Assembly (NCBI GenBank): GCA_009760855.2
Contig: WPIO01000023.1
Location: 497,501 to 559,500, forward strand
Direction: 5' to 3'
Origin: Cristatella mucedo
Lineage: Eukaryota > Bryozoa > Phylactolaemata > Cristatellidae
Length of the DNA stretch: 62,000 nucleotides
Shown: positions 23,901 to 38,800 of the stretch, in pieces
Layout: every line of letters begins with the position of its first letter
How positions within the stretch are numbered: the first letter of the stretch is position 1
Notes under the pieces: model-generated
Database searches by the model: none
Seen by the model: the letters and a program-made list of their open reading frames with translations, nothing else
What the model was told of the DNA's origin: nothing
Translations under genes and position numbers: made by a program

Positions 23901-26900
23901 ATGAGAAGCTAGTCAAATGCTACGACGAGTTTATAAGGTGTCCAGAAGATTGTAAAGCTTCAGAAATTCGAAAGCGCTGCCGAACCATTCCAGACGTTTC
24001 CCACAACAAGCTCAGGCCCCCGGCTGCTACGTCTGACGTTCAGGGACCCAATGGTTTTCGTTTTCGGACAGAAGAGCTCTATTTGACGAGTCGGTCGGAA
24101 AAGTCGTCGCAGAGAGACCTACTCTGCGCATCCTCTTTCCTGAGCGACATTTTCAATTGGAGAGCTCTGGCCAGAATCCGGGAGGTGTTTTTGAGTTCCC
24201 ACTCAATCGTAAGATAAGCAGGGCTATCTAAAGAGGGCTGATAAGAAATGTAGTAAGTAATCTGCAGCTATTACTCTGAAATAGTTATTTACATTGACGG
24301 TGGCATATACAGACTAATTTCTTACTGCAGTTAACACAGTTTTTTGCTAATGCATCTCTAACGGCATTATCTCTATTAACAACATCATCATTTTTATTAA
24401 CAATTTTCTAGTTAAGCGTTTTTTCTTGGATCCTTTCCATATAAAAACTGTTAATCATTTTGACCCACACTATGAGGTATTCGAGATTTCCATAGCTTGA
24501 TTAAGGCATGCTATTTATGGCGGCTGAGCTTTTAAAAGCGATTATTTTTTTCTTGCTTCATTATATTGTATATTCTATCGTGTGTAATTAAAAAGGAGCT
24601 TGTGTATTGTTCAGCTGGTCTTCCAAACCAAACCTCGAGGCTACCTATTTCTATTTTACGTTTTCGGACGGATATCTTGGTTAGGACAATTTGGTCACGG
24701 CATTTCAGCATACCGCATTCCTCAGCAACGTCTCTGCCCTTTCCTTTCACGATTCAATTTCTCACGTAAGCATCCCTGGGGGAGTCATTTTTTGACAATA
24801 AGCTGACTTTTTGGAGGACAGAAGATAAGAAAACACTTAAGTGCAACTCTTTGGGGCTACTCCACGTTCGAGTCGTCAATAACCAATGACGCAATCGCTC
24901 AAACGTTATCGGCTGCTCGACAGCACTTACCAGCTTCTTTAGCGATTTTTTTTAATTATTCATCAAACCTCCGCGTGTAAGTTGTTAGATCATAATAATG
25001 GACGGATTATGATCTCATTTCAATGATTTCATGTGTATGATGAAATATTTATTTCAGCTGCCAAGCAGAGGAGCAGACCAATTAAAGGGTATACAATTAT
25101 TCTGTATTTAAATTTCAGCTCCGGGATAGCTTAATATTGATTTCTCTTTGCTTTACTTGGTCATCCTATAGGATGCATTAAAAACCTCAAATAATTATTG
25201 ATCCATATTCAAAGCACTGAAATTTCTTCGTGCCGAGTGAATCCATACGCAGTATTTATTTCCCACCTCGACGAAAACAAATCTTCCAATGGAGCCCAAT
25301 TGCTAAAACTGCAATCCCCAATTGCATGCTCAATTAATGGTACTTGAATCGCCTATTACCTGTTGCTTTATGTATTCTTTTATAGGTCACTGGAAACAAT
25401 TACATGGACGTTGCGGTGTATAGCTGTTCAAGTGGATTTTACGTTACGGAAAACGAGACCGTTATTATTATGCAATGCAATGAAGACGCGCTTTGGGTTG
25501 TTATTCACCCAATGCATTACATTGGTCCTGTCTGCAAAGGGGAGAGAATAGTATCGCCATGGCGCTACAACAATAAGACTGATTATTGCTACCAGGTTCA
25601 TCACTCAGGTGCTTCCTTCGACGTGGCAAGGAACGTTTGCAGGGGAGGAGGTCTTTACATTCAAGATCTTGAAGAACTAGACTTTATTAAGTCCCTACTT
25701 TCTGGGGAGACGGGCTACTTCTGGACGAGCGGGGCCAAGTTTAATGGAGGTTGGTGCCAAATGAATTGACTGTTAGTCCGTACTCATTTCATGACAAACG
25801 CACGAACACGCAGAAGAGCGATTGAATTGACAAATTTCTAAAGAATTCACCCACCCCGAAATGACGACCCAAGACATTCATAAACCGATGTCATTGTCGC
25901 CTCACTTGCGGTAATTATTCTAATTGTGAGCAATGGCATGCTAGACTCAGTTTCAAGGACGGCCTTGGAGGCTGCACGTAAATAATATCGCTGCGTTTAT
26001 CAAGGAAGGTGTCCAATCGATTTATAAACTTTTCTATTGCTTAACATCTACTTTCCTGCAGTGTCATTACTTAGCTAAAAGACCGTGTGAACATTGTTTT
26101 GGACAATGGCATATTACTAATAGTGATACACGATCTCACTACCTGAGCTACTCAGGATTCGATGGCGTCAATGTCATGCTTCCTTGCTGAAATTATTTAG
26201 TAATTACTTTGAATATTATTCCGGCACCACTAAATTCAAAAATTGGAGAAACTTGATAGCCACGCAATATCGTACACGTTATGGCGTGCTTTAGATTAGG
26301 GTATCACGGCCAAGCTAGGCCGTGTATTTGTGATTTCCCGTCTAAACTTGTGTAACTCTGTCGTTAATGGCCCTATCTGTAAATGCAATAAAACGCTTGC
26401 TAAATCTGCAGCTATGCCAGTCTATCATAAACATTGTAAAAACCAGATTGCATCCATCCTCTCTGACCAGTACCGTAGACCAAGTGACTTTGGTGTTATA
26501 GTAGTTTCCGAACAGTGCCACAGCCAGATGATTCCTGCTCACCCGCGGAGTTTGCTTTGCCGAGATTGCATGGCGTGTGTGTTTGTACGCAGCCTGAGAT
26601 CCATCAAGACAGCCTTTCAAACAGGCTATTTTATTCGACTCTTCAGCCCTATTATTGCCTGCCGTTGACTTTGTGCTTTAGATCAGGAATACTTCTGGAA
26701 TCTTGAAAATGGCACTCGAGCTCGTATGCAGCGATATCTTGAATCGGAGGTCACTGATGTTCCACAGTTTGAAGAGAGCTGCTTATCTGTAGGAAACGTG
26801 GCTGGTGCTCTAAGATTAAAAGCAGAACGTTGTACACAGTTTCTTGAGTACTTGTGCAAAACCCAGCAGGAGCGACTGGACGGAAATTGGGGCGAGTGGA

Positions 26901-29900
26901 GCGAATGGTCGACGTGTAACAGAAGATTTATGCGGCGGCGAAACCGAACTTGCGACGACCCAGTGCAGTTCTGCGGCGGTGCAAGCTGCCCTGGTTCAGA
27001 GCAAGATATAAGGTACCGGGCGCAGCTGGGGTTACAGAAGAAAGCTGCTATTCACAGAGGCAATTCGCTCGGAGCTATTGGTAGCAGGCAAGCCTTTCTC
27101 GACTGTTGTAGCTACTGCTGCGGCGCTCCAAAGTACGTAGAGAATGCAGTCTTGGACTGGAATGGTACAAGCACTCCGGGCTCAACGATTGAACAGTCAT
27201 GCAATTTTGGCTACGAGTTAACAGGTGGACTTTTGAGTGTGAGAATCACGTGCCTAAGCAATGGATCATGGGAGCCTGCCTGGCCATCCTGTCAGAGAGC
27301 GAGCTGTGGTCGGCCAGTTCTGCACGCTATGTCAGTGCTGTACGGCCGAAGCTTTCTCTATACCGACCGCGTGTCCATCCATTGTGAGAGGGGCTACAGA
27401 ACCAAAGGCGGGAATTCTGTGAGCACCGCCCTCGAGTGCCGCGGAAATAGAACGTGGTCGGCAGCACCTCCGATATGCGAAGCAGTTATCTGTCCAAGTG
27501 TTCCATTGGTACCAGGCAACGTTTCGGATAATCACATCTTGAAAGACCCCGTCAGAAAACCAAATCAGGCGTCTCACCTGACGCGCCCTGGCTCAGACAA
27601 CATATCTCTTTTTGGTGACGTCTTCACGTAAGTCTAACAAACTTGCACACACTACCTCAATGTCGGCCTGCTGCTTACTCCTCAGCAAGTAATACTGGAA
27701 GCGCAGTGAGCACAAGTCTACAAAGAATCGAGCATCTATGGATTAATCGAGCTCCAAAACGAGCGGTCCTCAGGGGCCGTCATAGCCTCTCTCTGCATAG
27801 AGCTAGGATGGATGCCGGTTGAGCAACGGATACAGAGCAAAGTTCTTACGCTGACCCACAAGGCCCGCCACGGCTTGGCTCCTTCGTACCTAGCTGAAGT
27901 GCTGCACCAGTTTCAGCCTGTTCGCGCCTTCAGGTCCTCTGTGGACAATAAATTAGCTGTCCCATTCCTCCGCTTAAAGACAGTTGGCGACAGAAGCTTT
28001 AGCTCTGCAGGACCTAGACTGTGGAACTCGCTTCCACAATTCTTACGCAACGACATCTACTCTCCAACTGCCGACTTTGGCACATCCTTTCCAGCGGTCC
28101 TGAGCTGCTACTTCTATGCTACTCACTACCTCAACTGCTCTCCTGACTCTGCTATGCTTCCCACTTTCTCTTTGTTGCGTGAGACGAAGTCTGCTGGGTA
28201 CCGAATGCGTACCGAAAGCCGCTTAGGCTGTGAGTGTGCAATACAAAACTTTCCTGCGTAACACCCGCATGGTCTTTATGACTCTGTGGAGTTACAGACG
28301 GAGATACATTATATAGAGATATGTATGGACGCGGGTCTTAAGTAGTGTAAAACGTAATGAAGCAAGCGTAGCAGTACACCCCTTAGAGAAGGACACCCAC
28401 CGCTGACGCCTTGGCCTTGGTGTGCCTCGCCGACTTTCATATTCTACTCCTACGGCACTCAGCTCTACCTATTCTGCGATCCTTCCTGGCCTTGCTCTGC
28501 GTAAGACTCGCTAAAATCCTGTACACCCTGCATTAAAGACATCCACACTAAAGATAAGACCAACTAATAGTTTTAGGTAAGCCTAGAGTTGGGTGGTCTC
28601 ACCTTCACGATTAGTTCATCTAGCACCACTCACCTGACGTCTGCGCATAATCTGTGCGTGCTGTTCCCAAACGACTTTACATTGGACGAGCAAAGTGCCT
28701 CCACTGTCAAGCCGGCCTACTTTCAGCTAAGGAACATGGCGTACTTAGCGTAAGGACATAACTTGCCCGCATGTGCATGAAAGTGAAATGCGGCGAGTAA
28801 TCGTTACCTGCGCTCCCATCGATCGGCCGCTCTCGTGTACATCTGCTCACGGATGAACCAAGACGAAAACCTATGACTTATACTTCCCTTCGAACCGTCG
28901 GAGTTCCGGTTTCGGCGTCTCGCTGCAGGTTTCACTGCGAGTTCGGATACGAGTACGGCGGCAAGGAGCACTACAGCTTCCTCTGCACTCACGACGGCGC
29001 GTGGAGCCGCTCGACCCATCCCGATGGATGTTCGCCGGTACTGTGCCGCGACCACCCGCCGCTGCCGATACGACACTCAAACTGGACCGACGGCAAGCAG
29101 CCCAAAAAGGGAGTTGAAGGTCGTTATAAAGACGTCTCCGTTTTTACGTGCGAGCCTGGCTACGCCGTCGCGAATACGAGCAATCAGACGAGCTACAGCG
29201 TTTGGTGCATGGCCAACAACGCATGGAGCCTTCCTCCGGAAGGCTGCACCCGGCTGAGCTGCGACGAGCCGGGCGCCGGCTCGGGCGTCCTCGAACCCGC
29301 CGGCGACTCGTTTCTCTTTAACGAGACAGTCGACTACGTCTGCCAGACAGGGTACGAAGAGACGAGCACTCTCGACACGAGACGACGACTGAGGTGTGCT
29401 TACAACGAGACTACAGCGCTTGTGGATTGGGACGGCCGACCGCTGAATTGCGAAAGTAGGTCGTCGGTCTTTCTCGCTGGGCGAATTCGCTCTTTTATCA
29501 TTCGGCTGCTCACGAATGCTACTAAGGCACGACTGCTACGAACGCTAATGCATTTGCGAGATATTTTCCGTTTAAGAAATACCCACTAATCAATCTTATT
29601 ATCAAAGTGTGCATCGAACTCTAAGGGGCTGTAACCCAAGTCTCTAGAAGTACGATACATAGTTCGCGTCGCGATAGCACGTTGACACACTATCTTGAGG
29701 AGGGCTAAAGAGGGCGTTCTCGGCCGATCACCAACCGCAAGCCACTTCAATTCCCCGTCACTTGTCGGTCGTCTCTGTGTGTGAGTATTCATAAAAAGTA
29801 ATAATAATAATAAATTATATTAGCTTAATTAGCAGCCTCATGTGTATAGCGGCAGAAGAACCTTTACGGCTGTCACCACCTCTTTAAGTCGGCAATAACT

Positions 29901-32786
29901 GATCGCCCACAGCAGGATTCAAACCCACGAGTTTGGTCGTGAAGAGCAAGCACCTTACCTCTTGGGCTGTCACGGCCACTCTGTCCAAGTTTGGCTCTGT
30001 CCAGTCATTGGCATTACAAACTGAGCATTCCCAAGACAACTCGTATTGTACAACGTTAGTAAAGGGATCCAGTTAACAGTGTTATGACTTCGATATAGCG
30101 GCTCCTCAACTAATGCCCAGTGCAACAAACAGGCGCATACAGTGGGTTCTAGTCCTTTCCAGACGTGTGACAAACAACTGGCAGAGCAGGCGCCTCGAGG
30201 CGCGTATAGAGTCATAGAAGCTGAACCGATGCATGTAAGTATTTGCTCAGCTTAGTATCTCCTTAAAATCTTGTAACCTAAATATTCTAAGACCCTTGAG
30301 TTATGAGCCAAAGATCGCAATCAAGCTCGACTATTCTTGTAATTCCATAGCTGCTAACATAGAAGGGCGCAGCAGGTGCAGAATCCCCGCACGTTAGTGT
30401 GCATACACGTGTTGCAGGAGCATAAGCACCTTGAGCATAAGCACCTCGGCGAAACCCGGCTAAAGCCAGCTGGCTGCTCTTACGAGGCCAGACCAGCGAT
30501 CAGCTAGCGGTGTCGAGTCGTCGGCTTTCGAGTCATCGGCTTTGTGCTAAGCCTTCCCCACTTTGTGTACACTCTGTCAAGGCGTTGCCGTGCTGAGACC
30601 AGCTCGGCGAGCGGCCCCTCTAAGTGAGAGCACTTGTGCGCCCACACACAGGCGCGGGTCAACTTGGAATTGCTAGAACCTAGAATTGCTCTCGCCTCTC
30701 CACTGCCTTCGCGCCCTTGACAAGCTTTGGTACAAAGGCTTCTTATAGACATGATAGACTTGTCTGGACCTGTCTTCGCCATTCCAGATGCTGTCAAATG
30801 CTGGTGACGGTGCACTTTTTATTTTCAGAAATAGAATGTGGAGACCCGGGCCTAGGTGTCAATACAATCAGAACGGGCGATTATTTTACTTACAATTCTC
30901 TGCTAACTTACCAGTGCCTAAGGGGGCACGTATTCAGCGGGAGCGGTGGTGAGGTTCTCACAATAAGGTGCACCGCAGTGAAGACGTGGAACAGGACAGG
31001 CGATCTGGTCTGCGTTCGTAAGTTTTTAATTTCAATTTTCAATTTAACTTCAAAGTTTGTAATTTCATTAAAAGCACAAAATTAGTGGCCACGATTAGCC
31101 ACTGGTGGTTCTTATACTTTCGCATACGTATAGTTACCAGTTGTGCAAGTAGTATACATAGAATCACAAGTTGTTAAGTACGATACATAGAACAGTCAGT
31201 TTCGAGCGAGTTCCTGTTTGTCAACGAGTGACTTGCAGATATTTTAAATAGTATTTGCTATGTACCTAGCTTTGTACCTGCAACTGCTTTGTCATCTTAG
31301 CAAAGGAATGAGGAAATTGGATTCAAACGAGCAGCTTTCTCTTCCTCGGAAAGTTCACTTAAAGCTAAGGAAGCCACTTAATAATGCAAATGACATGGTC
31401 GCGCAAGAACTAAATGAAGCTATGAAACATAAATGAATTATGTATAATTATATGAAGGCGATTCGGAGGCAGCTAGGGTCGCCAGAAAAATTGCCTCTGT
31501 AAAAAATGTAAATAACAGTTTACTCTTACATTTTTCTCTAGCTGCTGAAAAGCGTTAGTAGCTTTCCACTCTGTGAGCTAAGGGATGCCTGAACTTTGTT
31601 GTCGCCTTCACTTCGATTGTAGTTTAGATTCGGGTGCGGATTCTCTTTTATATCCACAGTGCTCTGATACCGACGTGAGAGTATCGATGAAGTACCTACG
31701 ACTTATTACCCGTGCTTTGAGGCCAGCTTTATCCGTATTTGTCATGCTTCTCCAAGGACTAATGCCACCACTTGCGGAACAACTGCTAAAAATAGCAACT
31801 AATGAGTTGCAAACGCTAAACAACAAATAGCTAGTTTTTAAGAAGCTCTTTGCGTTCGTTCGAAGAGTTTGATCAGTCAAGTTACCTCGGCTGATCAAAC
31901 TTGGCCAGCCATTTCTCCCAGTGGTCAATTTAAATGATGGAGGAACAGTCGTCCATTTCTGTTGTTTAAATATAGTATCCTTACTCTTATCTTCAACGAA
32001 ACGGACTATATAATATACTCTGGTATTATACTTATACTGTCAGACTACTGAAAGCCTAATCTTCCGCTTGCCTTTGCAGCGGCAGTGATGCAGTCTCACT
32101 TTGAAGCGGAGGTCGTAAAGCCCTACCTGCTTCAGGCTCGCTGGATTCAAAGCGACCACTACAACGGCGTGCTTGTCACTTTCACCGTTGTCTTTTACGG
32201 TCAGCCCGCTTCAGCGATCGATGGAGACGTCCAGCCGGAGACCAATATTACGGGAAACCAGACTTTTGTTTTCGAAACGTCGGGCAGGAAATCGGTTCTA
32301 GTCCTAGTCAGTCCGGGCTACCAATACGGCGTCTTTCTTTATGGGAAGTCGCAGATTAGTGAACAAGGGCCGACAGCCAACAGTCTCAGCGGTGCCGTGA
32401 TTACGTCAAGCGGTATACCATTTTACGACTCCTACGATCAGGAGTATCGAGTCAATATTAGCTACACTCTGCCTTCATTTCGACGAGCGCCTTTCTTTGG
32501 ACAGCCAACTTCGTCCACCATCTCGATTCGCATTGGGAGGATATTCAATGAATACAATGGCACATTGAAGGGCTTCGCCGTCATTGTCAAACAAGTGCAC
32601 CCTTGGCATATCAATATAATGGACAGAGAAGGCTATAATGGCCGCTTTATTCCTAGCCTTCATACCTGGTCTTGGGTGAGTCGTACTCGCACAGTGAAGC
32701 TCGATAGACAAAGTAGACGGCAGAGCCAGCGTTAAGCATTTAAAACCCTATGGACTGGGTATGCTAAAAAAAAGGATTCGACTTGG

Positions 32787-32859
<73 letters not shown>

Positions 32860-35800
32860 CCTCTGCCCGTCTCTCTCTTTCTTCCTCTCAGCTTTCAAGC
32901 TCTTTCACGCGAGCTCTCTTTCTCTCTCGCTCACTCGATCGCTCTTTCCCCCTCACTTGAATCTCTTTTTTCCACCCCATCAATTTCCCACTTCCCCCTT
33001 CCTTGCTTTTTATCATGAAATCATTTTTCAAACTCTAATATTTGGTATCTCTATAGTCGATTAAGGAATTCAAAAACAAATTTTTTGAAATTGTACACTA
33101 ATCTGTGCATTAATTGCAAAGAGAGAGTCTTAATGATTTAGGTTAGGGTGTATGGCCTGCCTTTTTAGCATGCAAAATCCAAGGGCAACAAAGAAAAAAT
33201 AGAAGGATTAGCTGGATTACTAGCCTTTTACTAGCCTGCTTAGTTAGCTCAGAGATAGCAAGCTCCAGCATAGCCTCTGTATGAGGTTCCGAATCGAATC
33301 CCTCAAGTGCATGTTTTAGCAAAATTTTAGGGAAATAAATTGTGTGCTAAGTGTACATAGGAGCACTCAACTAGTTCACGCACTTGTGACGTCGCGTCTA
33401 GATTATTACAATTTATATATTTTCATGCCTCAAGGCCTGAGCCTTTAATCTTCTGTAACAAGCGCAAAAATCGGCGGTTCGTCTTGTCTATTGTCGACTG
33501 TGTATCAGCTATGTCACTTCTGTCTGAGCTTTAGTGGCTCCCTATCAATCATCAAATCGATTTCAGGACACTCAGTAAGGCCTAAAAGTCACTAAAGTCG
33601 CTAGCTTACCTATCCGACTGTCTTGATCCTCCAGTCAACCGCTCCTCAGTTTCTGGTCATCTCAGTGTCCCTCGAACTACATTTAAATCTTTTGGTGACC
33701 GAGCCTTCAGCTCGTATGCCCCAAAAGTCTGGACCTCGCTTCCTGGTCACTACCTGCAATGAACTTGCACTTTTTGGGGTGCTTTACGTAACTGTGATTC
33801 AGGGCATGTTAATAACCATACGTAGGTTTTGCTAACCAGTGGCTATGAGCTTCTTCATAAAAACGACCTTCGCAGGAATGCCGATCTAAATAAAGTTTCT
33901 TTGCCTGGTTTGCTTGATCTTTCGGGAGCGTTTGGTACTAGTTATCAAGTCCTTCTCGAGAGAGACTCTCACCAGAGCATTACTAGCACTTCACTGCAAT
34001 GGTTCGCAAGTCCTATCTCAGTGGAGACAGTGGGGAATTAATGTAAAAGGGGAAAAATTTTCCGATAAAAATTTTGAGGTACTCGTGACTTTGTGCTTGA
34101 TCGGCTTCTTTTCGCAAAGTAGGCTCTCCCTCTTTCCGATTCGATCGCCAACCACAATTCAGGCTTTCACTTCTACGTATACGAAACACAGCTGTACCTG
34201 TGCTTTGATCCCTGCCAGCCCTCCGGGACACGCAACTCTCTCAACTCCATGCTGCATGTATTGCTAACATCCGTAATTGAATGGCAGCAAACTTTCTCAA
34301 ATGCAATACCACATCCAAGTTGGTCCATATTTTGTGACATCCCACCTCGACCTCTGTAACTCATTGCTGGTCTTCCGGCCAGTGTAATTAGGCGCTTACA
34401 GTTGGTGCAAAACTCTGCAGCTTGGCTTGTCTGTCATGAACGCCTCGTGAGTGTCTGTTATCGCCTACATGCACTGGCTCCCAATCAAGCTGTGCACCGA
34501 ATTCAAGGTTTTGTCACTTACTTTGAGGTCCCTTTACTCTCTGGCCCCAGCGTACCTATCAGAATTGTTCCCCAATTAGGCTAAGCACCGTACCGTAAGC
34601 TGTTCAGACTCAAATTGTGTAGATTTACCTCGTGCGAACCTCGAATCCTTTGAAAACCGTGCCTTCCGTTCGCATTCTTCCAAAACGAGGAACTCATTGC
34701 CGACTGACGTCACTACATCCCCTGAATTGACGACATTTAAAAGAATCTACAAACATAACTGTGCAACTGTTCCTCATAGCATTTTCTGGGTCCATGTGAA
34801 TTTTCCTTTGGGTCCTTATGCGTGCTGACGCTGAGCATGTTACCACTAAGAATATTGGCGCATTGACGCGGTGCATTGTGCAACCATATGATCAGGCTTC
34901 CTTTCAAACGAATTTATAGTGCCTAGAAAGAGATTATGTTCTCTCAGAGGGTCCAGTGCAAATTTGTTATTATTATAATGCTTGCTATAACATGCTGAAT
35001 TAAGCATGGTAACTTTGTGCTTTTGCATGTTTGATACTGTGCATGACATTAACCCTTGGGTTCTATTGCAACGACTTGTAAAATGCATGGATTGAGATTA
35101 ATTTTTCTTATGTGCTTTACAAACAGCCTATTATTAATAATAATTTATTAATACGCTCAAACTCAGCTCTTCCAGCATATCTCTTGGTGAATCTGCACAA
35201 AATTTATGAGTCCTATTCAAAAGTGACCTTTCTTTAGACGACCATGTCTGCTCCACAGTCAAGTCTGCCTACTTTCACATACATAACATTGCTAAAATTT
35301 GGGCTTGTTTAAACAGGGATACCAATCTAAATTGGTCCATGCATTTGTGAAATAACGTCTTGACATCTATAACTCACCGCTTGCTGGTCTACTGACCTGT
35401 GCAATAAGGCGTTCACAGTTGGTGCAAAACTCTGCAACTAGGCTTGTCTGTCGTGAGCGTGGCAGCTGCCACATCTCACCACTTCGCGACGACCTGCACT
35501 GGCTCCCAGTCAAGCAACGCATCGAATTCAAAGTTTTATCGCTTACTTTTAGGTCCCTTAATTCTTTGGCTCCAGCCTACCTATCAGATTTACTACCCCA
35601 CCATGCAAAGCATCGTACCGCCGGCTTTTCGAAATCTAACTGTTTACCTATGCCTCGTACAAACCTCAAATCCTTTAGAGGCCGTGCTTTTAGTTTTGTA
35701 TGCTCCCAAAGCCTGGAACTCACTCCCGATTTGCGTCACGACATCTCCTGACTAGTCCTTATTTAAAAGGAAACTAAAAACGCTTCTATTGATAACAACA

Positions 35801-38800
35801 TTAAGCGGGTCCCTGTGATTCGTCCCTTGTGTGCTTATGCGTACTGCCACTGTGCATGCTGCCAAAACTAATGGTAACTTGAATGCCATCTAACCAAACT
35901 TGCATCCTGACTGTGTACATGTCACCCCTAACCATGTTATTCCTGTTATGTATTGAGCATGCCACCACTAACCATTTGATCATGCTTCCTTTTTAGCAAA
36001 TGTAAAGTGCATTGAAAGAGATTTGAGTTCTCTGATGGTGCTATAATAAATGCATTATTATTATTATCATATTAATATGCGTAAATATTTGCCTAAAGCT
36101 AATAGATAACAGTATCGTACTCATGCATTGTACGTGTAAAGTACTAGTTATAGCATTAATTTTAGTCCACTTTCGTCTCGTCCCCTCGTTTTCGCAATTC
36201 ATTTAATGATGTCAGTCGAGGATTTAAAAGTAGAAACCATATCCTGCCCTGGTGGTGAGCCAATCTATGCAAGCGATAGCGACTGAAAAATTAGCGTTGC
36301 TAAGGTTTCTCTTTAAAATGATCAGGATTGATCACTAGCAGGATTTAAGACCTACAGGATACTTACTAAGACCTCCACTTTCTTCTATCTATAGGATTCC
36401 TACAGCTTACTACTCGTGTCTAATCTTAATAACAGAGGTAGGGCTCATGCTACATTATCGACGTGCTCTACAGCCATCAAAGAAGGCATTAGCGACAGAA
36501 AATGAATAGATTATGTATGTATGTGGGTCAAAAGAGTGGCTGTGCTTCGATCAACCTTGGATCAATGGCGTAGACAAGATTTTTTAAAGGTGGTAACTCG
36601 AGGTCCACTTTGAGGGACTTGACACAAGATAACGGCCTTAAATTCAAAATCGTCAACAGCGAGGCTTGAACATCTAAAGAATCATGAATTCTAGCTCTTT
36701 TTTCTAAAAAATCGTGAATTCTAGCTTCTTTTTATCGATCGTTTTAATCGTTATCGTAGCTCTTGAAACGTCTTTTGGAAGACTGCAAGCTCCATGTTAA
36801 AATGTGGTCGTCGGAAGCTTTCTGACACTCTAAAAAGAAAATCATAACCAACCACATTTCGACAGCCAGAGGGTTAAGGTAACTTAATGTTAGCTTTGCC
36901 GCTCGGCTGCCCCTTTAGACATGACCAAAAATGGCCTCTTCAGCAAGGTGGCTGCTTTTCACGACCTCGGTCACGAGGTCGTGGATTCGAATTATGCGGT
37001 AGGCGATCCTGTATTGCCGCTGCAAGCGGTGGTGATAGCCTTAAAGGCTCTTCTGTCCCTATATGAAAGAGGCTATTGAATCAACCAGTATTCTTCTAAC
37101 TCTGAAAATGTGATCGTCCCATAAACAACGATACCCTGACTGTTGAAACCGACGTTGAATTCAACGAGCACGTCGGAAGCGCCCCAACAGTAACAACGGG
37201 CAGCCTTTTTAGCTTCTTCTAAAACTGTGGTTATCCCTCTGGACATCTCGAGCTGACCAGCCTTTAGGGCAACACTCTAAGTCTAGAAATAACACGCTTA
37301 CAGTTGGCGCAAAACGTGACAACTAGGCTTTTCTGTCACGAATGCCGCAACTGCTACACTACAGCACTTGTTGCCAATCTGCACAAGATCCCCATCAAGC
37401 AGCGTAGTGACTTCATTATTCTGTCAGCAATTGTTCTGTAGGTCTCTTCTAACCCTAGTCATTCTATTGTCTCTATTAATTATTAATATCAACTTAAATT
37501 TGGAAGCCTGCCTGTCTCATATTTATGCCACAGGAGCTTCGCATCACGTACACGCTTTTTGAAACTAATAAAGTTGTATCACTCTGCTAAGTTGTGTCTA
37601 GCAAACTCAGCATGTTCTGTTGTTTGATCTCTAGGTACAGAAATTGTCTCAGCGCGACCTCTGGCCTGCCTATTTGGCCACGCCGATGTGCAACCTTTAC
37701 AATCCAAATGCTCACTGCGAACTCACTCGGGGTACTGTGCCAATTTATGTCGCCAATAGTACGTCGTATGTGTCAATATATTCCAATACTTCGTTCGAAG
37801 ATGCAGAATCATTTGACTTCATCAATTTCTCGATCGGAGTTGTCAATAATTGCTCGCAAGACCCAAATGAGATATGTAATGGACCACTTCGCAGAAATAG
37901 ATACTACTGCATTAAAATTCGTGCTTACAACGACTACGGGTACAACGACTCAGCTTGCTCCGAGGCCATTTTGCTAGGTGAGGTAAATTCTATGCCCCGT
38001 GCACAATGTTCGATTGCTCGTTATAACGTCACTGCAACCGTATTAACAATGGTTCTGCCAAGCCATATCATGGGAAAAGGCTGACCAAGTCTCTATATTA
38101 AAGACTAATTTAAATTAAAAGAATAATTAAAAGACCAACTAAAAGAATCACTGATCCAAACTTCTCTAGGCTGGGAAGGTCGACCAAAATGCCGCCAAAA
38201 TAAGCACGAATAAGCACATAAAGGACGAATCACAGGGACCCACGAAATGCTGTCATAAGTAGATGCGTTTTTAGTTAAACACATATATATGATGTTAGCT
38301 ATGCATGGAAGCAGCACATATGTGCATCGTAGAAGTAGGACAGTGGGAATCGGGTCTATATGACTAGTTGTCTTCTTTGATTGGGAAATGAATTTCAGGA
38401 TAAGGTCATTCGTGGCCTTCTTGAATGTAGACCAGAGCCCTCAACTGGGTACCCATACATATACTCACGCCCATACCCATGGGTACTGGGCGGGCGTGAG
38501 TGGCATCTGTGAACGTATGCGTGGGCTTGAGTGGGTATGCCTTTTAGAAATCCTACTTAAGGGTGCCTTTAGCAGTTCAAGCTCCCGAGTCTACCCGCAG
38601 TTCGTGCGAATTTAAATGCGGTTTTTCGGCCGAGTTTTGGTCGGGTCCGACAGGTTCGGGCGTCAGATCCCGATCAGGACGACGGGCTTTTAAAGTTTAA
38701 ATCAAAATTGCTAAATACCTCCGAATCACGAAGAATGTCGACGCAACCACGATCGAGCCCGAGCTGAAGAAGAAGCCATTTATTATGTGATTCCATATAA

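Noticed and set aside
27001-27111. 33 extra residues between TSP1 and sushi as normal coding sequence
   Set aside because: The segment has splice signals in matching phase, and removing it restores the Cys spacing of module 1.
33233-33318. tRNA gene
   Set aside because: The boxes are degenerate and no cloverleaf closes.
35419-35751. Intact gene related to reverse transcriptase
   Set aside because: Only the end of the protein is present and the catalytic part is missing; it is a 5'-truncated LINE copy.
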